From Riptortus pedestris (lineage: Eukaryota > Arthropoda > Insecta > Hemiptera > Alydidae): a DNA stretch of 64,000 nucleotides. This document shows, piece by piece, positions 35,043-45,515 of this stretch (its first letter is position 1; each line of letters opens with the position of its first letter). Made by a program: the position numbers and the translations under genes. Below the pieces are notes generated by a model, which saw nothing but the letters and a program-made list of their open reading frames with translations, was not told where the DNA came from and searched no databases. The stretch spans positions 224,214,001 through 224,278,000 of the forward strand of contig CM032228.1 in the NCBI GenBank assembly GCA_019009955.1, given 5' to 3'.

Positions 35043-36965
35043 TTAAAATCCAGATCTGAAAGGATTGCGATCACGTTCCTGTTGATCAGGTCTCCTGAAC
35101 GGATTTGTATCGGTAGGTGCTTGGGGTAACTGGCGTTGGTGTGGCTCTTGGCGCTGTTGGAACTGCTGCGGCTCTGCTCTAGCTTGGTAGTCTTGTCTTT
35201 GTTGGTAATCTTGCCTTTGTTGGTAATCCTGTCTTTGTTGGTAATCGGGTCGGGCCGCCACCGGTTGCTGGCGTGGTGTCTGCTGGTACTCTGGTCGTGG
35301 CTGGAACTCTTGCCTTGGCTGCTGATAATCTTGCCGAGGTTGCTGCACATCGGGTCTTTGCTGGTAAGGTTCCTGGCTTGCTGGTCTTGCTACTGGTTCC
35401 GCTCTCTGTGGAGGCTGCTCTTGCACGTACGTCTGTCTGTCGATATTGGTCTCTTGTACTCCTCCTCCCTCGATTTCCAGGTGGTTTTTAACTTCTTCCA
35501 TCACCGGCTGCTGGTCTTGCAATGTATAAGTTTGGTACTTTTTATCAGGTGGATCGGACATTAAAATGTTCGCTTCGTTTTCGAACGGCTTGAAATCGTA
35601 AATGTGGCGTAAGTACATGAGAACTGGTGCGTACAATATATTCGAAAATGCTATTCCTACGTTGAGTGCTGTAAAACCAATTGCTTCGACTACTCCACCG
35701 GCTATGATTGGTCCAACTGCATAAGCTACCGAATATGAAATATCAGCAATGGCGTATATACTCCCGTAAACGGATACATAACGTACATCTACTAGATATC
35801 CAAGTGTTGGAAGAAGTGCGGTGTCGATGAGGGCTATTCCAAAGCAAATACCACAGATGGGTATCATAAGCACCTTATAGGAAGATGAAAAGGGAATAAT
35901 AAAGCAGCAAAAACCTTCCAATGCGAGGCCGCCAGCAGCCATAAGCCATTGATAGTGGGGGTACTTCCGCGCCATTTTAACGGTCAGCACAACTCCAAGA
36001 ACGTGAGGAAAGAAAGCAGGAAGCCAAATCATACCAATCTTCCAGTTGTCAGTCGTTAAATTATCCTCCATCCATAATGATATAGTTGGTTCCAGAAACG
36101 CAAGTGCAACGTTGGACATCATTAATGCGCCAGAACACACAGCAATATAAGGGTCGATGAAGAGTCGCCAGATTGGTACGGTATCTTTTTGTGCGTGAGC
36201 TCGACGGTTTTCCTTAATTGTTTCTCTTATGGGTTTCATGACTAACAACAACATAATTCCGTCTGCTAGAGATACAAAAGCTAATATAAGGAATGGTACT
36301 TCTTTACCAGCAAACTGATAAAGTGCTCCTCCAAACGGCGGTGCCACCAGACACCCAAAGCTGATGAAGGCTAATGCGATGCCTAACGCCTTTGATCTCT
36401 CCGATTCCTCGGTGAACCTATCGGCGATCATTGCCAGCCCAGATGTATCAGCGAATGCCGACCCTACACCTTGTAAGCTTCGAGCAAAGAACAGCACTCC
36501 GTAGCTGCCCCCGCAAGCGAATACAGCAGTCGAGAGAAACATAATGCACAAACCGATCATCATTGGGACGTCGTAGCCAATCCTGTCGATGAGTGCTCCC
36601 GAAAAAGGGTTGACCATGAGCTGTACGATAGCTTTGGAGGCGAACAGGACTCCCGTAGCTTGGTCTTGCCCGTGATGATCTCGAGGATGTGGCATACCTG
36701 CAGTGAAGTTCTCTTCTGGCTGCGGACCCCAAGCACCGACATATCGCAGATAGTCAGGAATGATAGGCACTATTACCATGTACAACATATTATCAAGGAG
36801 AAGCGCTATTGATACGATCACTAGAACGAGTTTCCTCTGAGACTTGGGCTCCTGAAGTTTGGCCCAGACGATGTCCTTGAGTTCTCCCACCTCCAGGTTG
36901 ACGAGGGGAACCGTCCACCTGCTGACGCGGTTCCATATCGCCTTGAAAGGGTTTGGATCCGCCAT
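35043..36965 (-). CDS. VAChT: Vesicular acetylcholine transporter, intronless CDS
   Basis: Loads acetylcholine into synaptic vesicles in exchange for protons (SLC18 family, major facilitator fold). Complete 640-residue frame from ATG at 36965 to TAA at 35043. Visible parts: cytosolic N-terminus (1-43); TM1 about 45-70 with Asp58 in LLLDNMLYMVIVP; lumenal loop with an NFT sequon (Asn86); motif A SGALIDRIGYDVPM (122-135); the TM4-5 region ADTSGLAMIADRFTEESER; antiporter motif C APPFGGALY (208-216); TM6 to TM12 ending near 452. Asp381 (ALIDTALLPTLG) and Asp408 (IADISYSVAYA) align with membrane aspartates known to matter in vertebrate VAChT. ENEANILMSDPP (462-473) occupies the place of the vertebrate dileucine sorting signal. 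The tail (505-640) is unusually long and Q/P/R-rich with YQQRQD repeats. The first ATG opens the conserved MADPNPFKAIW start. Lack of introns matches other animals, where the gene is nested in ChAT's first intron. Confidence 0.97.
   Translation of the reverse strand: MADPNPFKAIWNRVSRWTVPLVNLEVGELKDIVWAKLQEPKSQRKLVLVIVSIALLLDNMLYMVIVPIIPDYLRYVGAWGPQPEENFTAGMPHPRDHHGQDQATGVLFASKAIVQLMVNPFSGALIDRIGYDVPMMIGLCIMFLSTAVFACGGSYGVLFFARSLQGVGSAFADTSGLAMIADRFTEESERSKALGIALAFISFGCLVAPPFGGALYQFAGKEVPFLILAFVSLADGIMLLLVMKPIRETIKENRRAHAQKDTVPIWRLFIDPYIAVCSGALMMSNVALAFLEPTISLWMEDNLTTDNWKIGMIWLPAFFPHVLGVVLTVKMARKYPHYQWLMAAGGLALEGFCCFIIPFSSSYKVLMIPICGICFGIALIDTALLPTLGYLVDVRYVSVYGSIYAIADISYSVAYAVGPIIAGGVVEAIGFTALNVGIAFSNILYAPVLMYLRHIYDFKPFENEANILMSDPPDKKYQTYTLQDQQPVMEEVKNHLEIEGGGVQETNIDRQTYVQEQPPQRAEPVARPASQEPYQQRPDVQQPRQDYQQPRQEFQPRPEYQQTPRQQPVAARPDYQQRQDYQQRQDYQQRQDYQARAEPQQFQQRQEPHQRQLPQAPTDTNPFRRPDQQERDRNPFRSGF
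35160..35262 (-). repeat. In-frame minisatellite in the VAChT C-terminal tail
   Basis: An 18-bp unit (plus strand TTGGTAATCTTGCCTTTG and near-identical forms) is repeated about four times and encodes tandem QRQDYQ hexapeptides (about residues 574-594). Related, looser YQQPRQ repeats flank it. Multiples of three keep the frame. Confidence 0.85.
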
Positions 36966-37085
36966 GATTGCTTATGTCTTCAGGGTACTCAAGAGTAGGA
37001 CATTCTCATTTCAGCGGGCGTGACTGCTCCTCTGCCTCCAGCTCAGTTCACAGCTCTCCCCATAGTCCCCGGCATGATCACAAAC
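36966..37085 (-). other. VAChT: Putative VAChT 5' UTR with upstream splice acceptor
   Basis: On the minus strand the T-rich run TTTTTTTGTATCTTTTAAAG ends in an AG at 37086-37087, followed by about 120 bp of GC-richer sequence leading to the ATG. In other animals VAChT transcripts join a 5' exon shared with ChAT to an acceptor just upstream of the VAChT ORF; this is a candidate for that acceptor. It is inferred; the -3 position is A, which is not optimal. Confidence 0.4.
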
Positions 37086-37087
37086 CT

Positions 37088-37604
37088 TTAAAAGATACAA
37101 AAAAACGGAATTAATTGCAAAGAACTTTAAAGTGATTAATTTAAATTCAAATTGAATAATGTTCAAAACTTTACTTATGAATTTACTTTTAAAAATCCGA
37201 TTTGTATCCCATCAAAGGTGTGAGATCATTTTATACAAAAAAATATTATTAATGTTCCTGCCCTTTGAACTTTTTGCAACATTCTTACAAGAAGGTTCGA
37301 AAAGCAGGAAGCTGCAATAGATATAAACATTATTCATAATGAAATTATGTAAAATTATCATAATTTTATTCTATAAATTTAAAAAGAGGATATTTTAATG
37401 CGTACAGTTTAGTGGAAACTTCTGTCAGTAACGCAAAATTATTCGGGTATTTGAAAGAATTATTAAGAAATTATTTCAAATGTCCGAAAGTGTTAAAATA
37501 ATTAATTCATAATTAATATGACAGTTCGTTGTCAGTAATGCCGGAAAACTGAAGATTAATTTTTGTCTGTAATTTATGTATGGAACGGCAAGGAATACAC
37601 TGTG
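37088..37604. other. AT-rich upstream sequence
   Basis: No exon, repeat or clear core promoter seen. Confidence 0.4.
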
Positions 37605-37885
37605 CCTGCATGCACCAGATAAGATGGTTCGGGTATGTTTCTCGAATGGCAGAAAACGGCTGGTAAAGTTCACTGGTTTAAGAGATCCAGGAGGAAGGCA
37701 CCTAGAGGGCGACCCAGGAAGACACGGGAAGAAGGATTAAAGGAAGTTTTTAACCGGAGAAAATGGACTAGAGTAGAAGGAAACAATCAACTCAGGATAG
37801 AGATTGGGCTTGCAGGTTCTGTAGAAGAAATTTTCAAACTGCTTAGCGGTAGAAGAAAATTGATTAAATAAATAAATAATACTTT
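37605..37885 (+). pseudogene. Non-LTR retrotransposon C-terminal fragment with 3' tail
   Basis: Frame one reads MHQIRWFGYVSRMAENGW, then a shift gives KVHWFKRSRRKAPRGRPRKT and REEGLKEVFNRRKW. The 'RWfGHV.RM' and 'GRPRKTW.EGlke' motifs are typical of the C-terminal end of RT proteins of insect LINEs often annotated 'craniofacial development protein 2-like'. It ends AAATTGATTAAATAAATAAA, the short repeated tail of a retrotransposed 3' end, so the 3' boundary is probably real and the 5' end truncated. Confidence 0.65.
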
Positions 37886-39206
37886 AAATTATATTCATAA
37901 TATGGAATCATTCAAAAAATAACTAAGAATGAGTACTGCTCAATAGAATGCAAGTATAAAAATCGGAGAGTTATTATTCTATCTACCATATAACCTAACA
38001 TATTTGAGATTTTGGTCAAACAAATGTCACATCTTTCATTTCGCGGAATAATATATTTTAGGGAAAAGGAATAAAAAAATAAAATAAAATGTAAATATTT
38101 CCATATCCTGAATAATACAACGTTACGAATTTTGCCGAGTATCTTCGTGATTCAAATTTTCCACAAGTCGCAGATCTACTTGTATAAAATACATTAAGTT
38201 AGAAGAGAAGAAATGTTTTAAAGGGAACTAACAAAGACTTCAATGGAATTTGTCTATATTTCTAAGTTAGGGGAAGGACGTTTTTTTATATTTATTTTTT
38301 TTAGATGACCTTCCCAAAGTTGAATATGATGGCTACACGACAAAGAGGCATATGCTTGCTACAAAACAATGTCGGCTTGCAGTTGCTACATAGCAAGATG
38401 GTATTAATAACTTGAAGGCCTCAAAGTATAAAACATGAGAGATACTTATTTTCAACTTAAATTCAAATTTTTAGTATGCAATCTGAACCATATTATTTCA
38501 TTAACAAGATTACCTCGCCCGAATTGCTCAAGTACTAAAAGATCCATAAAACTTGGACCATGGAAAAAAGGGAAAATATTAAATATGCCATTGCAAACAT
38601 CTATTATAAAGTGACGATTAACTAACTATTCAAAATGCACGTTATCATATAAAAAGTTCAATAAATAAAGCTGGAAGACTTCTAGGAATCGTGCAATGCG
38701 TAATCCATTATGAAGCCTGCCTTATCACCTTGCAAGCATCTTTCCTTAAATAAACGTGAGTTGTAGAAAGTAAATAAATCGTTTTAGAGATGTTTTGAAT
38801 GTTCATTATCAAGAAGAAAATTTTCACCTGGTGCCGTCACAAGTTCGGAAGGCCTTTCACAAAGTTCCATCGTGTATTTTCTTTCAAGGCTGTTGAATAA
38901 CGAACGGCGGCATTGTTAAGAACTCTGCGTGCCTTGCCAAACTTTTTCGGACTGAAATAAACGGTCGCGTAAATAACTGAACATCTTACGAATTGAAGAC
39001 CATAAATTTGTACTAGGCAAGGGATAAACTATCACCGATTCTCCCAAAGATGTAACATTGAATTCATTATTATTTGCAAAATATTAACAAGATAATAGCT
39101 TCAATAAAGTTGGAAATGGGAAACGGTTAAATGTCTACTAGAGACAACGAAAATTATGCATATTCCTCGCTTGCGTCAAAATTCAGGCCTTCTACATATT
39201 TTACAA
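37886..39206. other. No recognised gene or repeat
   Basis: AT-rich. A GC-moderate part at 38820-38980 (GGTGCCGTCACAAGTTCGGA) resembles nothing known to me. Confidence 0.4.
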
Positions 39207-39351
39207 ATCAGGATCAATAAAAAGACCTCGTCCTCTACTATTGCTTTATTTTCTGCAAAGTGCACTTTCAGAGTCAGCGTTCCATCGTCAGTGCCTGATT
39301 AGAGCAGTGGACAAAAACCCCCGGGGACAAGGCCTTTTTATTGATCCTGAT
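39207..39351. repeat. Short fold-back repeat, relative of 51601-51942
   Basis: Outer arms ATCAGGATCAATAAAAAGAC (39207) and GGCCTTTTTATTGATCCTGAT (39331-39351) are inverted copies. The interior (GTGCACTTTCAGAGTCAGCG, CCATCGTCAGTGCC) matches the left arm of the longer hairpin at 51601. Most of the right arm is deleted. Confidence 0.7.
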
Positions 39352-39539
39352 CAACTGGTTCCTCTATCATCCACCATATTCTACAAGTGTCATTTTACAA
39401 ATGTCATGAACAAGCCAAAATGGAATTTCAGATTCGATCAGACGTCACCAGATTAACACATCTCACATTCAATTCTATGTTTGCTTCTTACTGAATGTAA
39501 ATTATATCAATTGAAGGTTTAGTACCGCCAGTGTATATG

Positions 39540-39618
39540 ATACTATTATCATACCAGCCGGTGGAGACCATCTCCACTGAATGACGATCCAGTACAGCTG
39601 GTCAGCGCTTTCAAAAAC
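39540..39618 (-). mobile_element. PLE 3'-end fragment (minus)
   Basis: ATCATACCAGCCGGTGGAGA, then CCATCTCCACTGAATGACGA and GGTCAGCGCTTTC is the reverse complement, with substitutions, of the 3' terminus of the PLE at 29193-30727. Confidence 0.7.
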
Positions 39619-39657
39619 ACTAAAAGGTAAACAACCAATTACGAGTAACGGACACTC

Positions 39658-39974
39658 ATTCAAAAATGTCCGTCACGCAGGGGCTGAGTAAACTAAGCAA
39701 ATTTCCCACGTGCGTCAAGTATTTGCATATATCTCATAATGTAAAAGTACAATGAGAACAATATTTGGTATTTAGGCTGCAAGTAAAGTGTTTCATAATA
39801 TAACTGCTTATTGCTAATATGACAGTAGTAGGAGTGGGGATTTACTAAAGGCCAAAAACTACAAAGATCCAAATATCTCGGTTAATAATCAGGATATTGA
39901 AAAAACGTACATGACAACATTTATAGAACATTACATTAACAATAAGATTGGTTCTACACAATTTTTCGATACGA
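39658..39974 (+). mobile_element. HINE-like left half, cut by PLE sequence
   Basis: GTCCGTCACGCAGGGGCTGA, then GTAAACTAAGCAAATTTCCC and the left module and middle to CAATTTTTCGATACGACGAA, where the match stops and plus-oriented PLE 3' sequence starts. Confidence 0.8.
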
Positions 39975-40173
39975 CGAATAAAAGCCGTTCGTTTGACAGA
40001 GATGTAAACAAACAGACCCCAACTAAAACGTAAACTACCTTATACGGGTAAAATCTACGGGCTAATGGAAAAATAACTCAGTAAAACTTTTGACGGACTT
40101 AAAGATGATAATCTCGCTGTACTCTATCATCAGCTAGTGACAATGGTCTCCACCCTCAGGTATGGCAACAGAA
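39975..40173 (+). mobile_element. PLE 3'-end fragment (plus)
   Basis: Contains CCGTTCGTTTGACAGAGATG, AACTAAAACGTAAACTACC, ATCAGCTAGTGACAATGGTC and TCCACCCTCAGGTATGGCAA, a diverged version of 30510-30727. Its end joins directly to mariner coding sequence. Confidence 0.75.
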
Positions 40174-41115
40174 TGTAAATGGAGTACAGTCCACGTCGAA
40201 AACGGATGACAATATCGAAAAAATCGGTAATCTGATTCGATCTGACCGTCGGTTAAGTATTCGTGCGATTGCTGAAACTGTACGAATTGATAAAGAATCC
40301 GTACGGCAAATATTACATAACAATTTTAACATGCAAAAAGTGTGTGCCAAAATGGTGCCTAAAATTCTCACATTTGAACAACTGGAAGCTCGCAAAAATG
40401 TTTGTACTGACACTTTGAATGCCATTGAAAATGACCCAAACTTACTGGAAAGGATAATAACATGTGACGAATCATGGTTTTTTATGTATGATCCTGAAAC
40501 AAAGCGCCAATCCATGCACTGGAAGAGCCCATCTTCACCGAGAGCCAAAAAAGCTCGAATGAGCAAATCAAAATTCAAAGCAATGTTGATTGTTTTTTTT
40601 CGATATTCATAGGATTGTGAACCTTCACTGGGTTCCTGAAGGTCAAACGATTAATCAACATTACTATCTTCACGTTCTTTCTGAACTCCCCGAAAGAATA
40701 AGGAAAAAACGACCTGAATTGTGGAAGGAGAAGTCATGGGTTCTCCACCAAGACAATGTGCCGGCTCATTCCGCATTGTCTGTTAATAGGTTTCGAGCCA
40801 AATTCAGCATCCCAGTGTTAGACCATCCGCCTTATTCGCCGGATCTTGCGCCGTGCGACTTCTATCTGTTTCCTAAGGTGAAATCTGCATTAAAAGGAAC
40901 AAGATTTGAGTCTGTTGAAGCTGTGAAAGAGAAAGCGTCCTGAAGGAGCTGACAGAAAAAGACTTCCAGCACTGTTTCGAACAATGGAAGGTTCGCATGG
41001 AGCGTTGTAGGGATAAAGGAGGGGTGTATATTGAAGGTGATAATAAGTAAAAATGTATGAAATAAAAATAATCTTTTTTACAGCGTCAGTCTCGTTATTT
41101 AATAGCCACACCCCG
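40174..41115 (+). pseudogene. mariner (DD34D) transposon, 5'-truncated, broken transposase
   Basis: The transposase reads from GVQSTSKTDDNIEKIGNLIR (second HTH region) through LSIRAIAETVRIDKESVRQI, CDESWFFMYDPETKRQSMHW (first Asp), a frameshift at a T8 run (40588-40602) into DIHRIVNLHWVPEGQTINQH, HQDNVPAHSALSV (second Asp), and YSPDLAPCDFYLFPKVKSAL (third Asp). 34 residues separate the last two aspartates, the mariner DD34D spacing. A second frameshift after KEK (40935) precedes ELTEKDFQHCFEQWK and the stop at 41050. The right inverted repeat is CAGTCTCGTTATTTAATAGC, then CACACCCCG, followed by TA at 41116-41117. The N-terminal ~100 residues and the left repeat are missing; PLE sequence occupies that place. 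Confidence 0.85.
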
Positions 41116-41117
41116 TA

Positions 41118-42714
41118 CACCTGGCAATTAAGCAGGGATTATTCATTTTTTTCGTGGAAAATTTCATTGCAAAAAATTAGATGAACATGAAGGGTAGTTA
41201 GTAATTTTATTCTATATAAAATATAGCTTACTTTGTTCAATAATCTGAGGGATAGATGTGCAGTTTCGAGAAGAAAAGAAAGATGAAATGGTTAATATTT
41301 TTTCCTATAATGAATGACAAAAAAAAATATGGCACAACCATTACTGAAGAAGTAATGTTCTCCTATTGCAGACCTATAAATTATGTAGACTTTTTTCAGA
41401 GCTAAGTGATGGAACCCCCCCTCAATAGGTCAGTGATCATTCTCCAAATTTTAAATATAACGTATAGAGTTGTATGTGAGGTGCCAGTATACTAGTAAAT
41501 TTGAACGGTTTAAGTAATTTATTTAAAGTAATAGATTCCTTTTAAACTTAAGGCTTTAAAATTAACAACGAATTCCTGTTGATTATCTAAGGTTTTAGTC
41601 TTATTTCTTGAATGGCAAAAAGAAAATATGTGGCCAAGACCTTATGCCAAGGTTCCTATTTTCCTATTCACAGTTTTTAATCCCGGAAAGAATCGCGCAT
41701 ACTAATAAATGAACAACATCCATAACCACACAGGTGATAAATATAATTAAGTATAAAATATCTGGTCTCGAACAGAACATTTTCCTCCAGCCCCCCTCAC
41801 CGTTCCCCCTAACTCTTTTGACCTGTAAGTCAAAGGGATTTGTAAATCAGATTGATCGGAACGCCTAATCTTAGCCTCATCCCGATCTATATTGATCATC
41901 CATCTTGCCAATGGATGGGCTTTTGATCCAGGGCTGGGGGCTCTGATTAAGGGCGGAAAAGGAAGACCTTGGCGGAGGATTCTACAAAGGAAGCCGTAGG
42001 TTTGGCAAAATCCTCCTTTTCATCCCAGAAATCCCTCCTCCCTCGCCCCCCCCCACACACACACACTCGTTCCCTACCCTTACAAATTGCCGTCGGCCCC
42101 TCACGTTATTTCCTAGCGAGACCTCATTGCCTCCTCGCTAGATTGGCTAGCTACCAACAAATGAAAAGGCAATAGCTTGCCAAGCAATCCCCTTCAGCTT
42201 CAACACAGAAACGGCCTTTGTCGGGTAAAACTTATTCAGCAAGGATTTTCATCACTTACTCTTTTTTTCAATATTAGAACATATTCCTTTTGTGTTTCCA
42301 GTCTCATATTCCTTTTCCTATCAGCTTTTAAGTATACACTGAAAAATATCAAATATTCACAATGAACTAAGAACAATGGAGAGAAAAACTCAATAGGGGC
42401 TGCAAAAAACGGTCTGATAGATATAACAGAATACGAAGGATCTAATTTCTATAACAATGTAGAGCGGAAGGAATAAAAATAAATGAAATTACAAGCACTT
42501 CCCAAAATACTCCTATTTTACGAAAACATTTGACACACTTATAATTCTATTAAATTAACTAAACGAAATGATAGGTTGCATTTCATTGAATATTGTTTCA
42601 TTTGTAAATGCTACTTGATATATTCATTCCAATGCATCTAATCGAAAAATGTCATTACTGTAGACAATGACATTAGAGCTAATAGCATATCAGCATGGTT
42701 AGTTAAAAAATGTT
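41118..42714. other. No recognised gene; GC-richer block 41770-42160
   Basis: The block has no repeat similarity (AGGGCTGGGGGCTCTGATTA, CGGCGGCC-free but C-rich 42020-42060). It contains TGACCTGTAAGTCAAAGG, loosely like a nuclear-receptor site. Candidate regulatory sequence only. Confidence 0.35.
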
Positions 42715-43095
42715 TGTTTGCTAAGTCTTTCGTATGAGTGTGCTTTACAGGAGCGAAAGTTATTAAAATAACTTATAAGCAAAAGGGAATATAATAGGTT
42801 AGAAGCATTGCAAATGTGGATATGGAATCACTAGAAATACTTGGAGTCAAAAAAAAAATACAACTTGGAAGTTGTAAATGAGGTAATTGAGAGCAAAAGT
42901 CTTATCAAGGAAAAAAGGAGATTGGATCTTCTAGGGCATATCATTAGGCACAACGATTTCATCACAAATATATTTGAAGGGCATAAGGGAAGAGGGAGGC
43001 CTAGAAAATCATATTTGGAAGTCATCAAACAACTTATGAATTTCAGTCGGTATATTAATACGAAAATAGCAGCTTCTGAAACATCACAATGACTA
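42715..43095 (+). pseudogene. LINE endonuclease-RT C-terminal fragment
   Basis: Frames read RLEALQMWIW (about 42800-42830) and, from 42841, NLEVVNEVIESKSLIKEKRR then LDLLGHIIRHNDFITNIFEG and GRGRPRKSYLEVIKQLM, ending at a TGA at 43090. This is the C-terminal stretch after the RT of LINE proteins whose typical text is 'ALEMWcwRRm', 'LLGHiiRHn' and 'GRGRPRksY'. The pieces are in different frames and the RT core is absent. Related scraps lie at 8131-8400 and 53037-53164. Confidence 0.7.
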
Positions 43096-45515
43096 CAACT
43101 ATGAGGTATAACCTCTTGGTCATGATGATGATGATGATACAAATTTTACATTAAAAGACTATTCTTTTTTGAGTTGTACGAGATAATTACAGACTTCACA
43201 CCAAAATAGTCAAAGGGAGGGCCAAAAATGATAACTCAGTTGGGATCAGAAACTAACCATTTTCTTGATTAAAGTACTTTATTTCTTACAAATAAAAAAA
43301 GACCGGCCACTCTTACTGGGCTACTCTGGTTTTTTTAGAAACCAGACAAGTGCACCTCCCTCTAAATGGCTATCTAACTAATAAACTGTGAAGGAGCTGT
43401 TCGCACTTCATAACCATAAAAATAAAAGTATGTATATTTTGTAGGTGTTTTTTCTTTCCTTTCAAAACCGTGATAAAATGAAGGAGATTCACTTTTCTAT
43501 AAACTTACGATATATAAAGTTATGTGGCAATATAAAGATCTTTAGCCCTCACAATCAGAGTTTTTCGTAGAGTGTGATCAACTCGAGGTACAGCCCCTGC
43601 TAACCAAGGAGAACCTGGAATTAGTTTTTTTCCTATAGACTGATGGGACTCATTTTATCCTATAGGTCATTGGTCAGTTCACCCGTAATCACCCTAGTAG
43701 AATTAAAGAGAGTCATAATAGTTCCGACTTCCCGAAGAGCTGCCAGTTATAAACTCGCCCGCCAGGTTCCCACAAACACCACGACACTAGCGCGCCCTGG
43801 AAGTGAACTCGTGAACTAAAGTTTTCCCAAGGCGGAGGTCGGGCCTGCGCCTATTTTTACCTTTAGCTTACAGAGAGTAGTTGTATATGAATCCTCGCCT
43901 TAACCCGCACGGCCACCGGTGCTCCCATAAAATCAATAAATTATAAATATTTTAACCCCAAAATTAGTCAAATTAATAATTAAACAAGTAATTCTGACCA
44001 ATGAACTTAAAATGAAAAGATATCTCATGGCCTCAGGACATTTCATATGTAAAAGTATGTATACAGAAATGTAAATAACTTCAGTTTGTCAGTTTTAAGT
44101 GTAAACAACCTGTTATGCTTAAAGATTAATCTTAGGTATAATATTTTCAAGTAATAATTGCAATAAAACGATATGAATTACATCATTGTTTTATTACATA
44201 AGAATCTCGGGGTTTAAATAAGGTCTTTCCATTTAATAAATGATAGGTTTAAAAATAATCTTTTAACAAAATAAATCACTCTAGAGTTTAAAATCGGTGA
44301 ACCATTAACTTCTATTATATTGTTCAGGTCAGCGAATCTCCCCCCTTCTGACCTTCAAAGGTCAAACAGCCCCTGCCTATCTGAAATAAATTACACTATC
44401 CTGGATATATCTTACACTATTATTTAATTAACAATTCCACCGGACGTTTCATTATTAATTAAGTAAACTAGCATGGCGAATAATAGACTTTTAATCCAAA
44501 ATGTGTGTAATTGGGAGAGTATTACATTTATTTTTGCAATTTAAAATAGCAGAAAACGTTCTCAAAGCGAAAACAATTATATAAGTGTGGAACTAATCCA
44601 TTTTAAGTATCTTACACTAAGTGTTTACAAAGTTCTTCGTTCTGCTACACAAAGAGTTACCACAGTCACAAATGTCTGTCTCTTCGCAGTGAGAATTCAC
44701 AGGTCAGCTCTTATTAAATTCTAGGAGAACTACTCGTCATAAGCTGCTCAAAATAAAATCATAAATACTAGGTATATGTAAAAAATCTTATTATACTCTC
44801 AAATTACTCTAACTTCGATATCATATATTTCATGTAACTAAAGAAATTCTTACATTCAAAGAAACTGAAAAAAAAATTGATGATACTTGTTATTATGGAA
44901 GATAATTAAATATTGATTGAATTTAAAGGTTTTTCCAGGAAAATTTCACGAAACGTGCTTCGCGATTCAGAATTCGCATGCTGAAGTAGATTAGGGTAAT
45001 GGTAGATTATTAAGCTCCAAATTCGGTAAATTGCATGTAAATTAGATTTTATGTAAATTATCGGTTTTCGGATAATTCTAGCTTGTGAATTTAACCAAAG
45101 TGGGAGAGGATATTCAGAATACTCAATGACCCTAATAAAACATCAGTACATATTCTAATGAAGAGAGAGAGAAGTATTTTACTACATTTCCGTAATTTTA
45201 CGTTTATATAGTAACTGATACTCACAAAATATCCATAGTTTCACCTAAATTTTTCTAACTCTTAGAAAATGTTTTGAAAATTACATAGATTTAAAACTTT
45301 TATCGAAAAACTCAGCCAGAAAAATAATTTTCATTTCTTAACTGATTACTCATTTAAGGTAAAATTGTTGAACAGAATTTTAATCTGTGTCAGCATTCTC
45401 TTATTTTAAGGTACAGTAATGTAACTCGTAAAATAAATCTAGATGGAATTGGTCCTATTACAGAGTGAGAGAGAAATAACTGAGTGTAATTTCAAAAACA
45501 ATAACTCTAATTTCG
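43096..45515. other. No recognised gene; GC-richer block 43560-43930
   Basis: On the minus strand the block starts GGAGCACCGGTGGCCGTGCG, then GGTTAAGGCGAGG, resembling a tRNA A box like that of SINE heads. A possible B-box-like GAGTTCACTTCC lies about 100 bp on, too far for a tRNA gene. It may be the head of a different SINE or a single-copy element. The rest is AT-rich. Confidence 0.35.

Noticed and set aside
35136..35564. 142-codon frame antisense to VAChT
   Set aside because: Shadow of the Q-rich repeat coding strand, with no family resemblance and no independent context.
43880..43925. tRNA-like A box on the minus strand
   Set aside because: No B box at tRNA distance and no cloverleaf. 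It may be a SINE head, but is not a tRNA gene.
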